From the NCBI GenBank assembly GCA_025602915.1, contig JAHLJZ010000042.1, positions 122,468 to 186,467 of the forward strand: a stretch of 64,000 nucleotides of DNA. The letters run 5' to 3'. Origin of the DNA: Paraphysoderma sedebokerense (taxonomy: Eukaryota > Blastocladiomycota > Physodermatomycetes > Physodermatales > Physodermataceae). The notes under the pieces were generated by a model, which was given only the letters and a program-made list of their open reading frames with translations, was not told the DNA's origin and did not search any database. Shown here piece after piece: positions 50,049 to 62,729 of the stretch. The first letter of the stretch is position 1. Each line of letters opens with the position of its first letter. The translations under genes and the position numbers were made by a program.

Positions 50049-50595
50049 TTTTTGTTATCAAAGTCGTAGCCAATAAAATTCAAATACAGAATTCCAGCTG
50101 AACTTGCGGCTTTCCATCTCAATTATAGTTTTTATATTCTACGGCGCAGAAAAAAATAAAAGGAAGCGGTTGGTCTATATTTAGAATGACTTATAGACGG
50201 AGAAATGGCCTAATGGGTATCATTTCTGTGTCGTGCTGGTGCCTATTGCTCTATTGCTGCTCCATTCACCACTCGGAACATTCTGTCGAATTGTAATGCA
50301 GTTGTCATGTATATCAAGATCCATTAATAGACCCTGACTCCCGATTTCACATTGTATGAGCGCACGGATAAACCGAACAAAAAGCATGATGAAGCCTCAA
50401 CTTCAAGGTTCCATACTGGTTCCGTATATAGGACCTTTAACAGAAACATATGCAAGTTGATGTTGAATGACCTGTAGATCATAGAACACGCGGAACCAGC
50501 TGCCGCATGATCGATTTTAATTCAATACACACAAATACACCAATCAAAATAGCATACAGGACAGAAATTACTAAAACAATCTCTACACATAACAA
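50049..50595. other. Intergenic region
   Basis: P450 promoter and Aquarius 3' flank. No gene recognised. Confidence 0.4.
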
Positions 50596-53500
50596 TTAAG
50601 CTTTTTCCCCATCACCGTCTTCCGCAGCCTCCTCAGCTCGGTCATTGCCACTTTCTTCCATTTGCGCATCTCCTTCATCTCCTTCATTTCCCGGACTGAC
50701 AGTTTCAGAGTCTGAACCTACGACATGCTTACGAACATGTTGAACTTGCTCTTGCATCATTTGATACACAAAAGCACCCATGTGAACGACATCCTCAATC
50801 GTGTTTGCTTCAACTGATACATCAGATTCCTGTCAATCCAAAAACAGCGATTATGAGTGATCTAAACCGAAGCCATTTCACTAAAAAGAGCGGAAAAGCT
50901 ATCTAGCATACCTTTCTCTCGCATTTGCCAAACATCTCTCCACTCACTACTTCCAACTTAGTGCACTTCTCCTTGTTCAATAATTGACTAAATACTGGTT
51001 CCAATTCATAAATCTTTTCAAATAAGCTTTGTCTTCCGAATATGTATAGTCCCAATCGTGCACGAGACATCGCGACAATTAAACGACGAACATCTCGAAT
51101 ATGGCCCACATGCTTTGTTCTGACTAGTGAAAGAAGAATGTCTGTAGCAGTGGGCATTGAAAAAGGAAAAATGAGTGAACATCAAAAATTTACACGGGTA
51201 GCAAATTGAAAACATACAATCATTCTGTTGGCCCTGATACTTATCCACGGTAGTGATCTTACTAGGTTTACCAAACATACTATTCCAAGAACACCGCTGT
51301 TTCAGCACATCCTTGATTAAAGCTTTTTGCCCATTATAAGTAGTCAAAATAGCAATTTTCTCAGCTGGGTAGCCCAATAATCTCATGTATTGATAGACAG
51401 CAACAACATATTCCGCTTCACCAAGGTTTTGGTAGAAATATGGCACAGGAGCAGATTCACCTCGCTTATTGTAGTCTTCGACATTGATAAATTGGAAGGG
51501 ATGTAAGAACCCAGGATTGGCGAGTGAAAACGAGGAGATACCGGAAATGTGAGGAAGAGTAGTCAAATCAGTGTAACGCCAACTGTACAAGGATGCGATC
51601 GATGGACGTGCCCGACCCTAGGAATAAACAGAACTCTTATCAGCACACTTTCGTACCACTAAAATCCGAGCAGACTATTCCATACCTGCTTGTCTAACTG
51701 AACATATGGGACCCCTAGCCTAATCAATCTCGCAAACATGCTTTGCTCCATGTTGGCATGCCTGGCTAAAGGCATATTCTTCACAACTGGCGGCAATTGG
51801 TGGTGGTCACCAATTAGTACCACGCGTTTCAACCCGGTATACTTCGCTCTATCATGCGCTTCAATCGACTGTAACAGCATCGGGATGAAAGTTTCAATTT
51901 CTAGAATCTGCGCCGATTCCTCCATTATTATGTTGTCATACTTAAAGCCAAGGGATACCAAATCATCGCGCTAATGGAATTGAATAGCCACAGAAGATAA
52001 GAATTGATGTAAGGTATGTTCTGATCGGAAGAAAGGAAAATTATTAGCAGTCACGCACCTTCAATGCTGCATGTGTGCAAGTCAGGGCCACAATTCGAGC
52101 TTCCTTCACCAACAGATAATTACTCCTGTCTCTTTCAGTTCTCAGCAACTCAAACGCTCGAACTTCTTCTAACTGTTCAAAAATGTTTTTTATATATCTC
52201 CAACATCCCATCACTTCTTCCTTTACATCTTCAACACTTTTTCCATCACTATTGCAAAACAGATCGAGTGGAGCACCGGATGGATCGAAGCTGAAGAAAT
52301 TCGTGAACGGAAAGTGAGTGATTATATCGGATACAGAAAGTGAGGATTTGGTGGAGAGGAAATTAAAGTATGGTTCCCATTTGGATAGAATATGGTAAGT
52401 GAAGAAGTATGAAGCTGTTTCACATGTGGAAGCATGTTCTCCGGGAATGGAAAGAGAATTAGAAAGTCGAGAAACTTCGGAGAGAAGTTGCAATCGTTTC
52501 TCCTGAGTTGGCAAGAAAGGTTAATAAAAGACAACGCCTGGCTGTGATAAATGGCAAATTCAGTGAAAGCCATACCAGAAATGACGCCACCCGTCCTGCC
52601 TTACCCCATCCTTCACCGCCGTCTTTATTCCCACTTTCCAATTCCAACTCTTCTTCCCCATGTCCCAATCGTAATAGATGTCTGGGATCAATATCTAACT
52701 TGACAATCTTTTCGAACAAACTATTCAGTGCCTGATTACTATGCGTTACTAGCAATGTTTTCTGATTTGGGAAATTGTGATACAGATTCGAGATAATTTG
52801 AACAGCTACATCGGTTTTTCCTGTACCAGGTGGTCCGACGACAAGCGTCAAACCTGGGCAGGTACCAGAATAAATTGCTTGAACTAAAGTAATTTTAGAT
52901 ATAAGTTAGAACATTCGTGATTGGAAAGTTGATGAAGGAACATCAACCTTGAGCTTTTGTGAACCGAACGCCATTTCTCTTAGCTTTCATGAACTTGTAC
53001 GGTCCCATTCTTTCTTTCTTGTACGTATTCACTAATACTTTGTTGTCAACATCGCTGATTTCCTTATCCGGACCATGATCATTTTTATTTTTACGTTTCG
53101 TGGATTTGCCGGTAGGTAAATTGGGAGTGGAGCTAGTAAACGTGAGAACGAAGGGTGGCTCGGTTGGAAGACTAGTCGAAGGCGGCGATGGAACGACATT
53201 CTAGGCCACTCTAGTCAGCGCGAATTTTTCTCACAGACAGACTCTCAAATAAGCAGACAAGCAAACCTTATCCCAGCACTCTTTTAAATGCTCTGAATCT
53301 AAAAATGTGTCGTTGAAATCAATCTGCCTTCCTACCCTCTTCAGCAATTCCGTGCCTTTAGCTCCCTCGACTCCTTCTCCATTCAATCCATAATCTTCCT
53401 CCAAAGTTTTTAGCATATTTTCTCTAGTAACTGCTTTCGGATCTCCATAACCTAAGAAAGTATTATGAAGCCAATCAGGGACAATCACATCAGATTGCAT

Positions 53501-56262
53501 TAACGATCTGATCGTAGACAGGATTGACTTAAAATTGTTTTCCTACATCCATGTCAAAATAAAAAATCATAGGGAAACAACGAGTTAAGGAATAAGTACA
53601 TATGGGTGATTGATACAATATTGACGTACTTGTGGTTTACGGCGCATGATGATATTAAAAGTAGTGTACAGATCTTCTGCTCCTGAATTGATTTCATCCA
53701 TGTCACGCTAAGATTTGGGTGATCATGCAGCTGTCAGCTAATTTACCCTCGGGAGGGACTACGGATTAAAAGGCTAGCCAAACGTACCATATACTGATTG
53801 GAATCCAGCAAAACTCTGATCGTCCTCTGGGACCCTCCTCTCGGTTTCTTGTCCGCATCTGTGTTGAAGACATTGATTGAGTTTCCTTCTTCATTCAACA
53901 CATCCGCAATTTCGCACCCACGAATATATTTTATTCCGTAGTAAGATCTGATATGAAAGAGAGATTTGTTAACACGGTCTCATCATGGAACTGTACCTCA
54001 CAGACGGAATATATGGAAGGAAAGTAATAGTGCGAACCGAAAATCTGTTTTTTCGGTAAACGCCTCGACCCCAGTTGTGGGGTTGGCTACCAACGAGATT
54101 AGAAAGCAGACATCATGGGGCTTAAGTTGGTTCCATTCGTGACGGATTGAGTCGGTATAGCGAGACAGGTTAAAAGTTACCTAAATTTTATTGTTTGTTT
54201 GTGATATTAAGTAGAAGAGAATCAGTTCACCGCATCTGAAATACCGTAAAAACAACGAGAAAGAAAGACGTATGGAGAAGAGGTACACACATCAGCTTTA
54301 ACAGTACGAGGTCTTCTTCCTTCAAGTTCTAATTCCATTTTTCCCACTTCAACGATATCGAACCGTGAAATAGGAACAGCCATCCGAGCCCAACCCGTAA
54401 AAACAGTCCTTCCCAATGAATAATCCCACCTGGGGGCCATTCTTTCCACGACATCTTCGACATCCTGTCGGATTTCATAATTTGATTCCAACCTAAAGAG
54501 TGTAAAATTGCGGAGCAGATAATCATGGATAGTCAAAAACTGGAGGTTCAGTTTTGGAAGGGCGAGAGGATGATCGTGAGTGAAGGATTGTGCAGTTATA
54601 AGTGATGGATCTGAGAAGAGATCCAGTTCGGTAGGATAGAGTGGAGTGCTGTTGATTTCGGAGAGGTGAGATGGCCGCCTTTGGAAGTGTTGGATGAGGG
54701 CCTTTACTATAAAAGCAGTCGGGTAGGGTTCGGTTGAGGAGGACTCAGTGGCATTGGAGATAGGCTGAGTACGGACGGCCAATTCTGAACACAGGGCATG
54801 AAGCTCCGTGGAAGAGAGTGCGGAAAAGTGAGATTCAAGCGCCTCCGGTGTGTCGATTGCCGCTATATTTGTTAACGCCAAATCCATTAAGGATTCCCGA
54901 AATTTGGTGAATGCAAGACGCTGACGAAAGAATGAGATTATTAGATATAAGAGAATGAATATTCGATATTGCATAACTTACCTGTAACGCCATTAATCTC
55001 TGCTCATGCCTCTCCAGTCTCTCATCCTCAGTTAAACTGGCACCGGTGAAGTCATCCATCTCAAAATTGGCATAAAATTTAAGCATATCTAGGAGTCGTA
55101 TGAACAAAATCTTCTCCGATTCTTTTTTTGACCGCTGTTGTTTCGTGAATTGCGAGTCCTCGATTGACACTAGAATGTGATGATCATCAAATAGTGTGTT
55201 GAAATATCTCCGCGTGGGCAATTGAGACAGCAAATCGATCAAGAATTCGAGGAAACGCTCCAAATATTTGACTTCAATTGAATCAGACTGCATGGTGACT
55301 TCATCGTTGTTTGGGTCTTCGGGCAACACGGAACTTCCATCGGCCTCAGTGTCCATGTCCATTCCATTTGGATCCTTTGTTCCGATATCAGAAATTTTTG
55401 CGTCCCTTTGTTCGAGAGGTATACTGTTTAAGACATCTAAAAATTGAATCATAAATTTACTCAGAAAGTGTTTCTCAAAGTCGAGGCGTTCTTTCACTTC
55501 GTCTGAAGATGAATTGTATCTCTTATTCAGATGTTTCCAAAGTTTCACCAACTGGGGCTGTTCAGAAAGCACCTTTTGCAAGCGTAGTGGAGGCGATAGA
55601 TTGCTGTAAATCGTAAGCTGTACTAGTCTATTTAGAGATGACAAAAACAAGCGAAAGGGTGTTGGTAAGAAAATGAGGTTGTCGGTCAAATATCTCTGGG
55701 ATAGAAATGTAAAAATTTAAGAGAAGACGTGTGCCAAACAAAACTTACTTCAGACATTCAGTTCGAACTATGTTATTCTCCAGAGATTGAAAACATCGGA
55801 TAGTAAACTCTAACACGGACAACTTGTCTTCCATAGGGAGAGCCGGATCAAGATTTAATTTCATAGCTGAATGAAATAACTCTGAGAATTTCACTGAGGC
55901 CACTTCTTGATCGTCTGCCTTTGTCATGACATCTTTTAAATCAATATCATCTTTCAGTCAGACGAACAATTCAAGCCGTATACGACCACGAGAGAATCAA
56001 TCATCAGGTAATTACCCCAAACACCCACAAGGCCATCCCGAAACTTAAGGTTAATGGCTTTGACTATTGCCAATACACTCTCTGTAGTAGATTTGTCCGG
56101 AGAGTAAGCAGACCAGGCATGATAGAGATCGGACTGATCATTTGAGGTCGATTTTACAGCCAGATCGGGGAGGGACGCTGAAGACGAGGCGGCCGAGGTG
56201 GAAGCCGAAGCGGAGAGTTGGGCCTTGGCAGGGGCTTTCTTCCGAGTTCTTTTTGGGGGCAT
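50596..56262 (-). CDS. AQR: Aquarius-type intron-binding RNA helicase
   Basis: A large multi-exon gene from the ATG at 56262 ([20 protein letters not shown]) to TAA at 50596. The N-terminal armadillo-like part matches [82 protein letters not shown], and then the domain with [20 protein letters not shown] and [17 protein letters not shown]. The C-terminal SF1 helicase has Walker [18 protein letters not shown], motif Ia-like [17 protein letters not shown], motif II region [17 protein letters not shown], motif [20 protein letters not shown], motif [13 protein letters not shown] and motif [20 protein letters not shown]. The tail is acidic. AQR works in activated spliceosomes, contacting the intron upstream of the branch point. 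All helicase motifs appear intact. Confidence 0.93.
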
Positions 56263-56429
56263 ATCGTAGATAAATTGTTGTCCGAAATGATAGTTGTAGT
56301 TTGAATTCGAACTCTCTGTTTATCGTTCGAACTCGCGAGCCGTTTTGTCGTAAGGAGTAAACAAAGATTTCTGTTCGGGCCGATTTCCACTCTTTCATTC
56401 CTTATCAAGACTTTTGTCGCTTCCATAGA
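56263..56429. promoter_or_regulatory. Short bidirectional promoter of AQR and eIF2B beta
   Basis: Only 167 bp separate the two divergent start codons. No TATA box is evident. Both genes are housekeeping genes. Confidence 0.55.
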
Positions 56430-58222
56430 ATGTTGCATCTGTCTCATCAGATATTAGCGGAGATAGACTCTTTTATTTCAAAATTAAAACGGCGGTTTGT
56501 TTCTTATACCTTGATTTTGTCCTCGCTTCCGCTATCCTTGATTGAATGACCGGCCTCTGTCTACAGTCAAGTCTTTGGGTCGCATGCCGTGTCAAACGAG
56601 ACCCTGAGGATACTTCGAATAATTGTATCGCAAGGAAAATGGCCGAACGCTCAAGCACTCATCAATTTATTGAAGTCTGTCGGCAAGAGATTGGCAGAGG
56701 CGCAACCAATAGGTAAAAGTCGGATGAGCATACTCTCTCTTCCCATCTCTGTTGTTATATATGGTTGATTTATTCGTGCGATTTCCGTTGCTTAAAGAGT
56801 TACAACGTCTATTTCTTACCTTCACTTTTTTCTTTTTATTTTATTTTTGAATTTATTAGAATTGGCCGTCGGTAATACTGTCCGTCGGGTTTTGCACCAA
56901 ATTCGAGAGGAATGTGACGCTATTGAATCGGATCAACCAGATGAACAAAAGGAACTCGTAATGACTAGATCCCTATCTTATACTTCTGGTCTGGTCAATC
57001 TGATGGGTGATACAGAAAGCTCCACAATCAATTATACAACAATATCTAGCAGGATGTCAAAGACGTTGTTTGTGGAAGCCATTCACGATTTAATGGAAGA
57101 TATGAAGGAGTTACATAACAATATTGCAATGCATAGTTTACAGCACATTCATTCAAAGTTTGTTTTTTTTTCTATTCTTCGTTCTCCTTTCTTCGTTCGT
57201 CGTCGTGGGGCATGACACTAATAAATTAAACTGTCCTTCATCTGTTCGAAAAATAGCGAAATCATTCTTACTTGCGGTAAATCAACCACCGTCGAAACTT
57301 TTTTTAAATATGCTGCCAAGACGAGGCAATTTCAAGTCATTGTTGTAGAGTCTGCACCTAACTATAGTGGCCGAGAATTGGCTGTTAACTTGTCCAAAAT
57401 GGGAATCGAAGTTACCTTCATTCCGGATTCGGCGGTATTTGCAGTGATGTCTAGAGTAAATAAAGTTATCTTGGGCACACATGCTGGTTTGCTTATCCTT
57501 TTGCTTACCGTGCCGTTGCACTTTTCAATGTTCGCTAACTGTCAGTCTTTTCCTTCACCGCCAACATAGTGCTGGCCAACGGCGGTCTCATTTCTCTGTC
57601 TGGTACTTCTGTCATCGCCTCTGCCGCAAAGTACTATTCTGTGCCAGTTGTCTGTCTAACTGGTCTATATAAATTGACACCATTGTACCCTTACGATTTA
57701 TCGATCTTCAACACCCTCATCTCCCCAGACTCTATTTTCGACTATTCCGCTTCTTCTCCGTCGTCTTCCTTGTCATACTCACAAAGCAATGTGGACGGCG
57801 ACATTACAGTCGACATACAGAATCCTTACTTTGATTACGTTCCGCCGGAAAGCATCACGTTATTTTTAACTAACGCTAACGGATATTCCCCCGGGTACAT
57901 CTACAGATTGTTAACGGAGAGTTATTACAAAGAAGATTACGTATTGGAAAGTTCGCCTTCATATTCCTCGAAATATGCATCCGGGTTGATGAAAGATACA
58001 ATGGACGCCATAGGAAATGTTACAGCAGGAGGAAGTGGGCTGGACTCTACTTTATCGTTGGATGATTCGAAATCGGCGAAGAAGGATTTACGAGCGACGT
58101 CAAAAACCGCTTTTGAAGATGGTGATGGTGAGGAGGATGAACTAGATGATGGCGAGGATGGGGTGTCTGTCGAATCCGAGTTCGATGATAATAGCGATGA
58201 CGGACTAGATGATGGTCTTTAG
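56430..58222 (+). CDS. GCD7: Translation initiation factor eIF2B, beta subunit
   Basis: ATG 56430 ([20 protein letters not shown]). Introns at 56496-56566 and 56713-56859 and later near 57160-57245 and 57485-57569 keep the frame. Family blocks are [152 protein letters not shown] and [14 protein letters not shown]. The subunit is in the regulatory core of eIF2B, the nucleotide exchange factor for eIF2. After the usual end the protein continues about 90 residues into an acidic tail ([15 protein letters not shown]), which the usual family members lack. A Ser-rich insert follows LISPDSIFD. Shares a promoter with AQR. Confidence 0.92.
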
Positions 58223-58568
58223 ACTATTTGACAATCTGAATTCATGGCGCTTCAATCTGTCAAGTTATTGTGCTGACAAAAATAACCGTTTATCTGATTG
58301 ATCGAAATATTGTGTCTGAATCCCCATTTCTAAAATCAAGGAACCAAACGAGCGGTGTGACCTACATGGCCTGAAAGCAAACAATGAAATTTGATAAAGA
58401 AAACAACTTGTAATATTCACGCTCGTTCCTCAATTAAAACGAACATGAACACAGATGAGGCAACATGAGCTCCTACCATATTATACCATATTATAGCATG
58501 TGCGGCTGTATTTATGTGAAATCTGGCTTCAACTCGAATCGAAACATCCAAGATAAAACTAGCAAAAA
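58223..58568. other. 3' flank of eIF2B beta and tRNA-Ala 3' flank
   Basis: No gene recognised. A short direct repeat (ataccatattata/ataccatattatagc) lies near 58478-58499. Confidence 0.4.
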
Positions 58569-58660
58569 TGGAGATCCAGGGCATCGATCCCTGTGCCTCT
58601 CGCAGCCTTAATCCGAGATGATTTGCAAAGCGAGCGCTCTACCATTTGAGCTAGATCCCC
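58569..58660 (-). tRNA. tRNA-Ala (TGC) with a 19-nt intron
   Basis: The reverse complement has acceptor GGGGATC/GATCTCC with the G3:U70 pair that identifies Ala, D-arm TAGCTCAAATGGTAGAGC, anticodon stem CTCGC/GCGAG, anticodon TGC, and T-arm CAGGG/CCCTG with loop ATCGATG. A 19-nt intron follows the base after the anticodon. TTTT after the 3' end (CATTTTT on the minus strand) is a pol III terminator. Confidence 0.92.
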
Positions 58661-60111
58661 TATGTTTCAGATCCGCATTAAACTACAGAATTAAAATAAG
58701 CCGGGGTCATGAGGTAATGTAGGGAGATTGCCCTCAAGAAGACTTCAGGCACCAGAATAAGATGAAACAATATATGGGTTTGCGAGAATATATACCATCA
58801 AACTCGGTTCTCAAAGGTGAAGGAAGCGAGAAACGATTGATGGACAAGGGTGTCTGAAAGCAGTTATGGAAGAAAGTTTGATGGAACTGTTCGTAATTAC
58901 TTGTTTTATTGTTTTGAATAGATTGACTGGTCAATCAATAATATTTAACGATTGGGTTAGAAAGATATCACACGCTTTTGCTAGTTATTTTTTCTTTCCT
59001 ACACTTAATCTTTAGTCCGTTTCGCTTTCGTTTCGCTGTCTGTCATTCCAGTCAGAAGTTTTAGAAACGCTTTTCGCTTCTTTTGTGGCAAAGCGAAGTG
59101 GAATACAAATGTTACATGTTCAAACTGCAAAATATGGTTAATAAGATAATTATATTATAAATTAAAATAAAAGATTTTTGATCTCTTATAATAATAATCA
59201 TTAAAAATCGTTATCTAAATATGATAATAAATGATTATATAGTAATGAAAAGGCGACTCTGTCAGTGTTAAAATTACACTTAATGCTGCGCTGTTTTAAT
59301 AGGATGGATCAATATAATCATATGAACTATGTTTTCACAATATTTCGGATGAAGGCATCGGACCTAAAATTAGAGACCCGCGGCAGGATACTGGTACATA
59401 TATGGACGCCTTTACTTCATCTTAAAAATCGTGGTACGCTTGATAAATGTATCTGAACATATCGACACTTCAATTACATTAAGAGCACCGCCAAGCTCAA
59501 CAAGAACCACGCCATCAGGTACTGTGGCGGGAAAGATCTGAATTACCAATGATTTGAAAGATATGGCATTAGAAACGCTGCAACCCAAAGTGTAATCCTC
59601 ATCCAAAGTTGCGATTTGCATATGGATCCAGACAATGTGCTCGTCAGAATTTTACTACGACTTTAAACTATTCACAGTCACTCAAATTTTCTAAAATAAT
59701 GCGATATAAAAACGGAAAATATACTAAGAGCACCTTTTAAAGTAGTCTCTGAAACGATGAGATTAGTCTTAAATCAGCATTACAGTGTTCAGTTGATCAG
59801 CTGTCTATATGCATGAATTATCTTCAATAAGATGGAAGAGACAAACATATTTACGACTGACGGAAATATATTTGAGTGTGGAGTTCGCATTTTCAAGGAA
59901 GCCTTGTTCGGACGCTAACGATGGTTCTGCTTCAGCGCCAATCACTGAAGTTGTGTATAGTGCACTTAGCGGGCAAAGGGTATTCTCTGAAGCAAAAAGT
60001 GATATTTTTTATGAATCTTCTATGATATGAATACAAAAACGTATTAATTTAGTTCATTTACAAATCTCTAGATCTAAAGTAATCTCGTCGATAATTATAG
60101 CGTTTTATCAA
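58661..60111. other. AT-rich intergenic region
   Basis: About 1.4 kb with strongly AT-rich sequence at 59130-59240 (runs of ATAATAAT type). Two short frames (59412-59621 minus and 59809-60030 plus) are not convincing. A repeated gtttcgctttcgtttcgct motif lies near 59018-59037. Confidence 0.4.
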
Positions 60112-60827
60112 TTATTGAGTTTTGGCTTGAAATGTTTGACTGCCGCCACATTGAACTTTGAATGGAGCTGAAACAAATCTATGTCTAGATCTATCCATAT
60201 TCATAGCATTGTGAGACTCAAATTCAATCATGTAACTACCAGTAGGGAGTGTATCAGGGATATTCCAGGAGATCTCGCCGCGACCGTTACGAGCTCTACC
60301 GATTGCAGCAGTACGCTTTCAATGATAAGACAAGGAAGTCAGATATAACAGTTAATATAAAAGGCTTAGAATAATGTAAATGTACCTCTTCCTTAACGGC
60401 ATCGGCAGTTTTGCTGCGGTTAATTTCTTCAACTTTGTTACCGTTGGAGTCGATAAGAGTGAATTTGGCTCTAGAAATACGCTGAGGAGGTATCGAAAGT
60501 TAGAAATCTTTGTCTCGCTGATAGATTCATTCATGCTTAAATACTCACCCAGAATGATCCAAAACCAAAAGTGTTGTATTTAATATTAACACTGCTTCCG
60601 CAAACCCATTCAGTTTGAACATTGGGGACCAAGAATTCCATCTTGGCATGGCGTTGTTTGTCGAGACTTGTTGCTCCGTTCACTGCAAAAGCCGTAGCAC
60701 CAACAATACCAGCAGCACCAACAGCTCCTGCTGCCACTGCAACCGCTGGGGCTATGACCGGTTCAGCGATTGTGGATGACACGAGAGCAGCAGCGACAAC
60801 AGCAACAGTAGCGATTTGGGAAATCAT
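60112..60827 (-). CDS. Small secreted KNH/Ser-Thr-rich GPI-domain-like protein
   Basis: Three exons on the minus strand. MISQIATVAVVAAALVSSTI is a signal peptide, then an Ala/Val/Gly-rich stretch (IAPAVAVAAGAVGAAGIVG). The mature domain reads EWVCGSSVNIKYNTFGFGSF, RAKFTLIDSNGNKVEEINRS, ARNGRGEISWNIPDTLPTG, SYMIEFESHNAMN, SAPFKVQCGGSQTF. The pattern (G..V.I.W-like strand, then W.IP..L..G.Y.I.., then S.F.V) is that of the yeast cell-wall Kre9/Knh1-like Ig-type domain. Two Cys (WVC and VQC) could form a disulphide. Length is about 195 residues; no clear GPI signal at the end, so it is probably released or wall-bound by other means. Confidence 0.7.
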
Positions 60828-62729
60828 TATCGAATTGATAGAAGTATTGATTGGGGAGGTTAAAGAGAACTGTAGGCAGTTTAAGGTGAGATTGATAGTG
60901 TATTTTGAGGAAATACAGGGCAATTTATATTTTTCGGAGCAAGTAATCTCTGTCCGTTTTCCCCTTGCACTGACTATCCAGACAGTTTGAGGAGATAATA
61001 CGGGGGCGCAGCGCATTTTCAAATATGATAAAATATATGTTTCATTTCCCTGAGTACGTGCTAAGCGCCGATTATAGATGCGTGCTTATCTAAACGACGT
61101 ATGGGGCAGGCATTATTTCTTGAACAATTATTTTCGGCTGTAACTAGGGGCACGCACCGTATAGAGGATCTCACTCCGTTTCTATACTGTCTACGCGTCC
61201 GAAAACCAATCAACGACACTGCGGCATCACTGCATCCTCAGGGGTAACCTCGGGTTAATACCATTCCTGCAATCTGGGCGTTCTGCTTGATAGTCAATGC
61301 TGAATTGCTGATTTGTCCAACCAGTCAACTTACTGTTACATCTACGGATAGCTTCAGGAGTTGATATTGTAGATTCAAACTGTACTGATCTCGGATGGTC
61401 CAAACACTGAGCGGAAGGGTGCATCAATTATTTCAGGGAGTAGTGATTGCATAGAATCGATTTCCCTATAACACTAGGTCACCGAACCCGTCAACGGAGT
61501 ACTTTCTGATCGTAGATTTGCGGCCGGCACCGGCTCCAAATAGCAAATTGGATGTTTGTGGGCAAATGTTTCGTTGGAAGAACTAGGAATCGGTTGCTCG
61601 ATACTCAATTTTGGAAAATATACAGGCGGGCCAAGAATGATGTTATTTAGTAGCATAGTTCAGTAGTCAGATGTTGCAGTTGGATTAACGTCAAAATTAT
61701 TCATGCTTGTCCTCGGACATAAGGCAATTGACTTTCAAGGAACGCAATTGATGCGATGTATTAAATTCAGCTGAGTTGTCGTTTCACGAATACATCTAGT
61801 AGGACATAACCGAATGATCGGTCATTTCTAGCCGTTTGGAACAAAGAAAGGAAAATGGACGTTCTGTCTCTGGTCGTTTGTAGGGACACACCTGATAGGA
61901 TGATACGCATCTAAAGGGAAACGCCCTGCGCGATTGCGATGGATGTGGAATCTCGAATGTTAGTCGAATCTCCCTAGTCCCTCCACCCAGGACCCAGGCC
62001 CAAGTTATCTCAAGGCTAAGTCCCAAGTCCAAGTCCCAACCTGCATCAGTTGTATGAATATGACTATGATGTCCGCTCTGGTCAACATACCATGGACCTC
62101 GGTCATAGGGGGCCGGGCCGCCGGGGGCGTGTTGAAATTGTAGAATGTGGTCAGATGTGGTCAGATAATAGTCAGATTTAGTGTGAAATGAGAACACTTA
62201 AAGGCACGTGACAAAATTATACGGGCTGAAGAACTGTCATCCTCTGAAAACAGTATCGCAGAGGTATCGCAGGCCATGCTAATAGATGTTAATAGTACGT
62301 AGTGACACTGGTGACTGGAGTAGCAGTTCTGATATGCATCAGTGCAACAAAATACAACGGACGGTAACCGCTGTCAGCCCTCCTTATGATATATTAATGA
62401 ATGGTATTACTAAATTGGTGTTCCATGGCCCCTCGACACTCCCTCGACCACTGACCAGTGATCGGTCCACTGTCTCTCCCTTGCGAGACATCACTGCGGT
62501 AATGCGGTTAGCTTGTGTCTCGACCAGGGGTGTGATTACACCTGCAAATGCCGGCGATTGGGAGGCTGCAAGGAACCTGGCGCCGGCGATTCGAAAGCCC
62601 GTCGGCGACCCCAGTTCCGCCAGTTTCGTGACTGGTTCCGGCAATGGGAAGCCTGACCGGCGAACTTATTTGTGATAATTCTTCTTATTTTAGTGCATTT
62701 CTATCCAATACTTATTTAAACAGTAAATC
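60828..62729. other. Long intergenic region, possibly part of the transposable element near its right end
   Basis: No convincing gene. A direct repeat tgtggtcagat occurs twice near 62147-62167, and a run of repeated caagtcc units near 62010-62038. From about 62400 to 62660 the DNA is richer in GC than its surroundings and open on both strands (62286-62675 plus; 62384-62644 minus), but neither product resembles a known family. The shift in composition could mark the hAT element. A cagtgcaac motif at 62340 is TIR-like, but the partner end is outside the window. Confidence 0.35.

Noticed and set aside
59412-59621. Minus-strand frame of 69 codons in AT-rich DNA
   Set aside because: Short, isolated, no family; could be a relic.
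59809-60030. Plus-strand frame of 73 codons
   Set aside because: No motif, no splice-linked neighbours.
62286-62675. Plus-strand frame of 129 codons, with an overlapping minus-strand frame
   Set aside because: Both strands are open because of GC-rich composition; neither product resembles a known protein. Might be element DNA.
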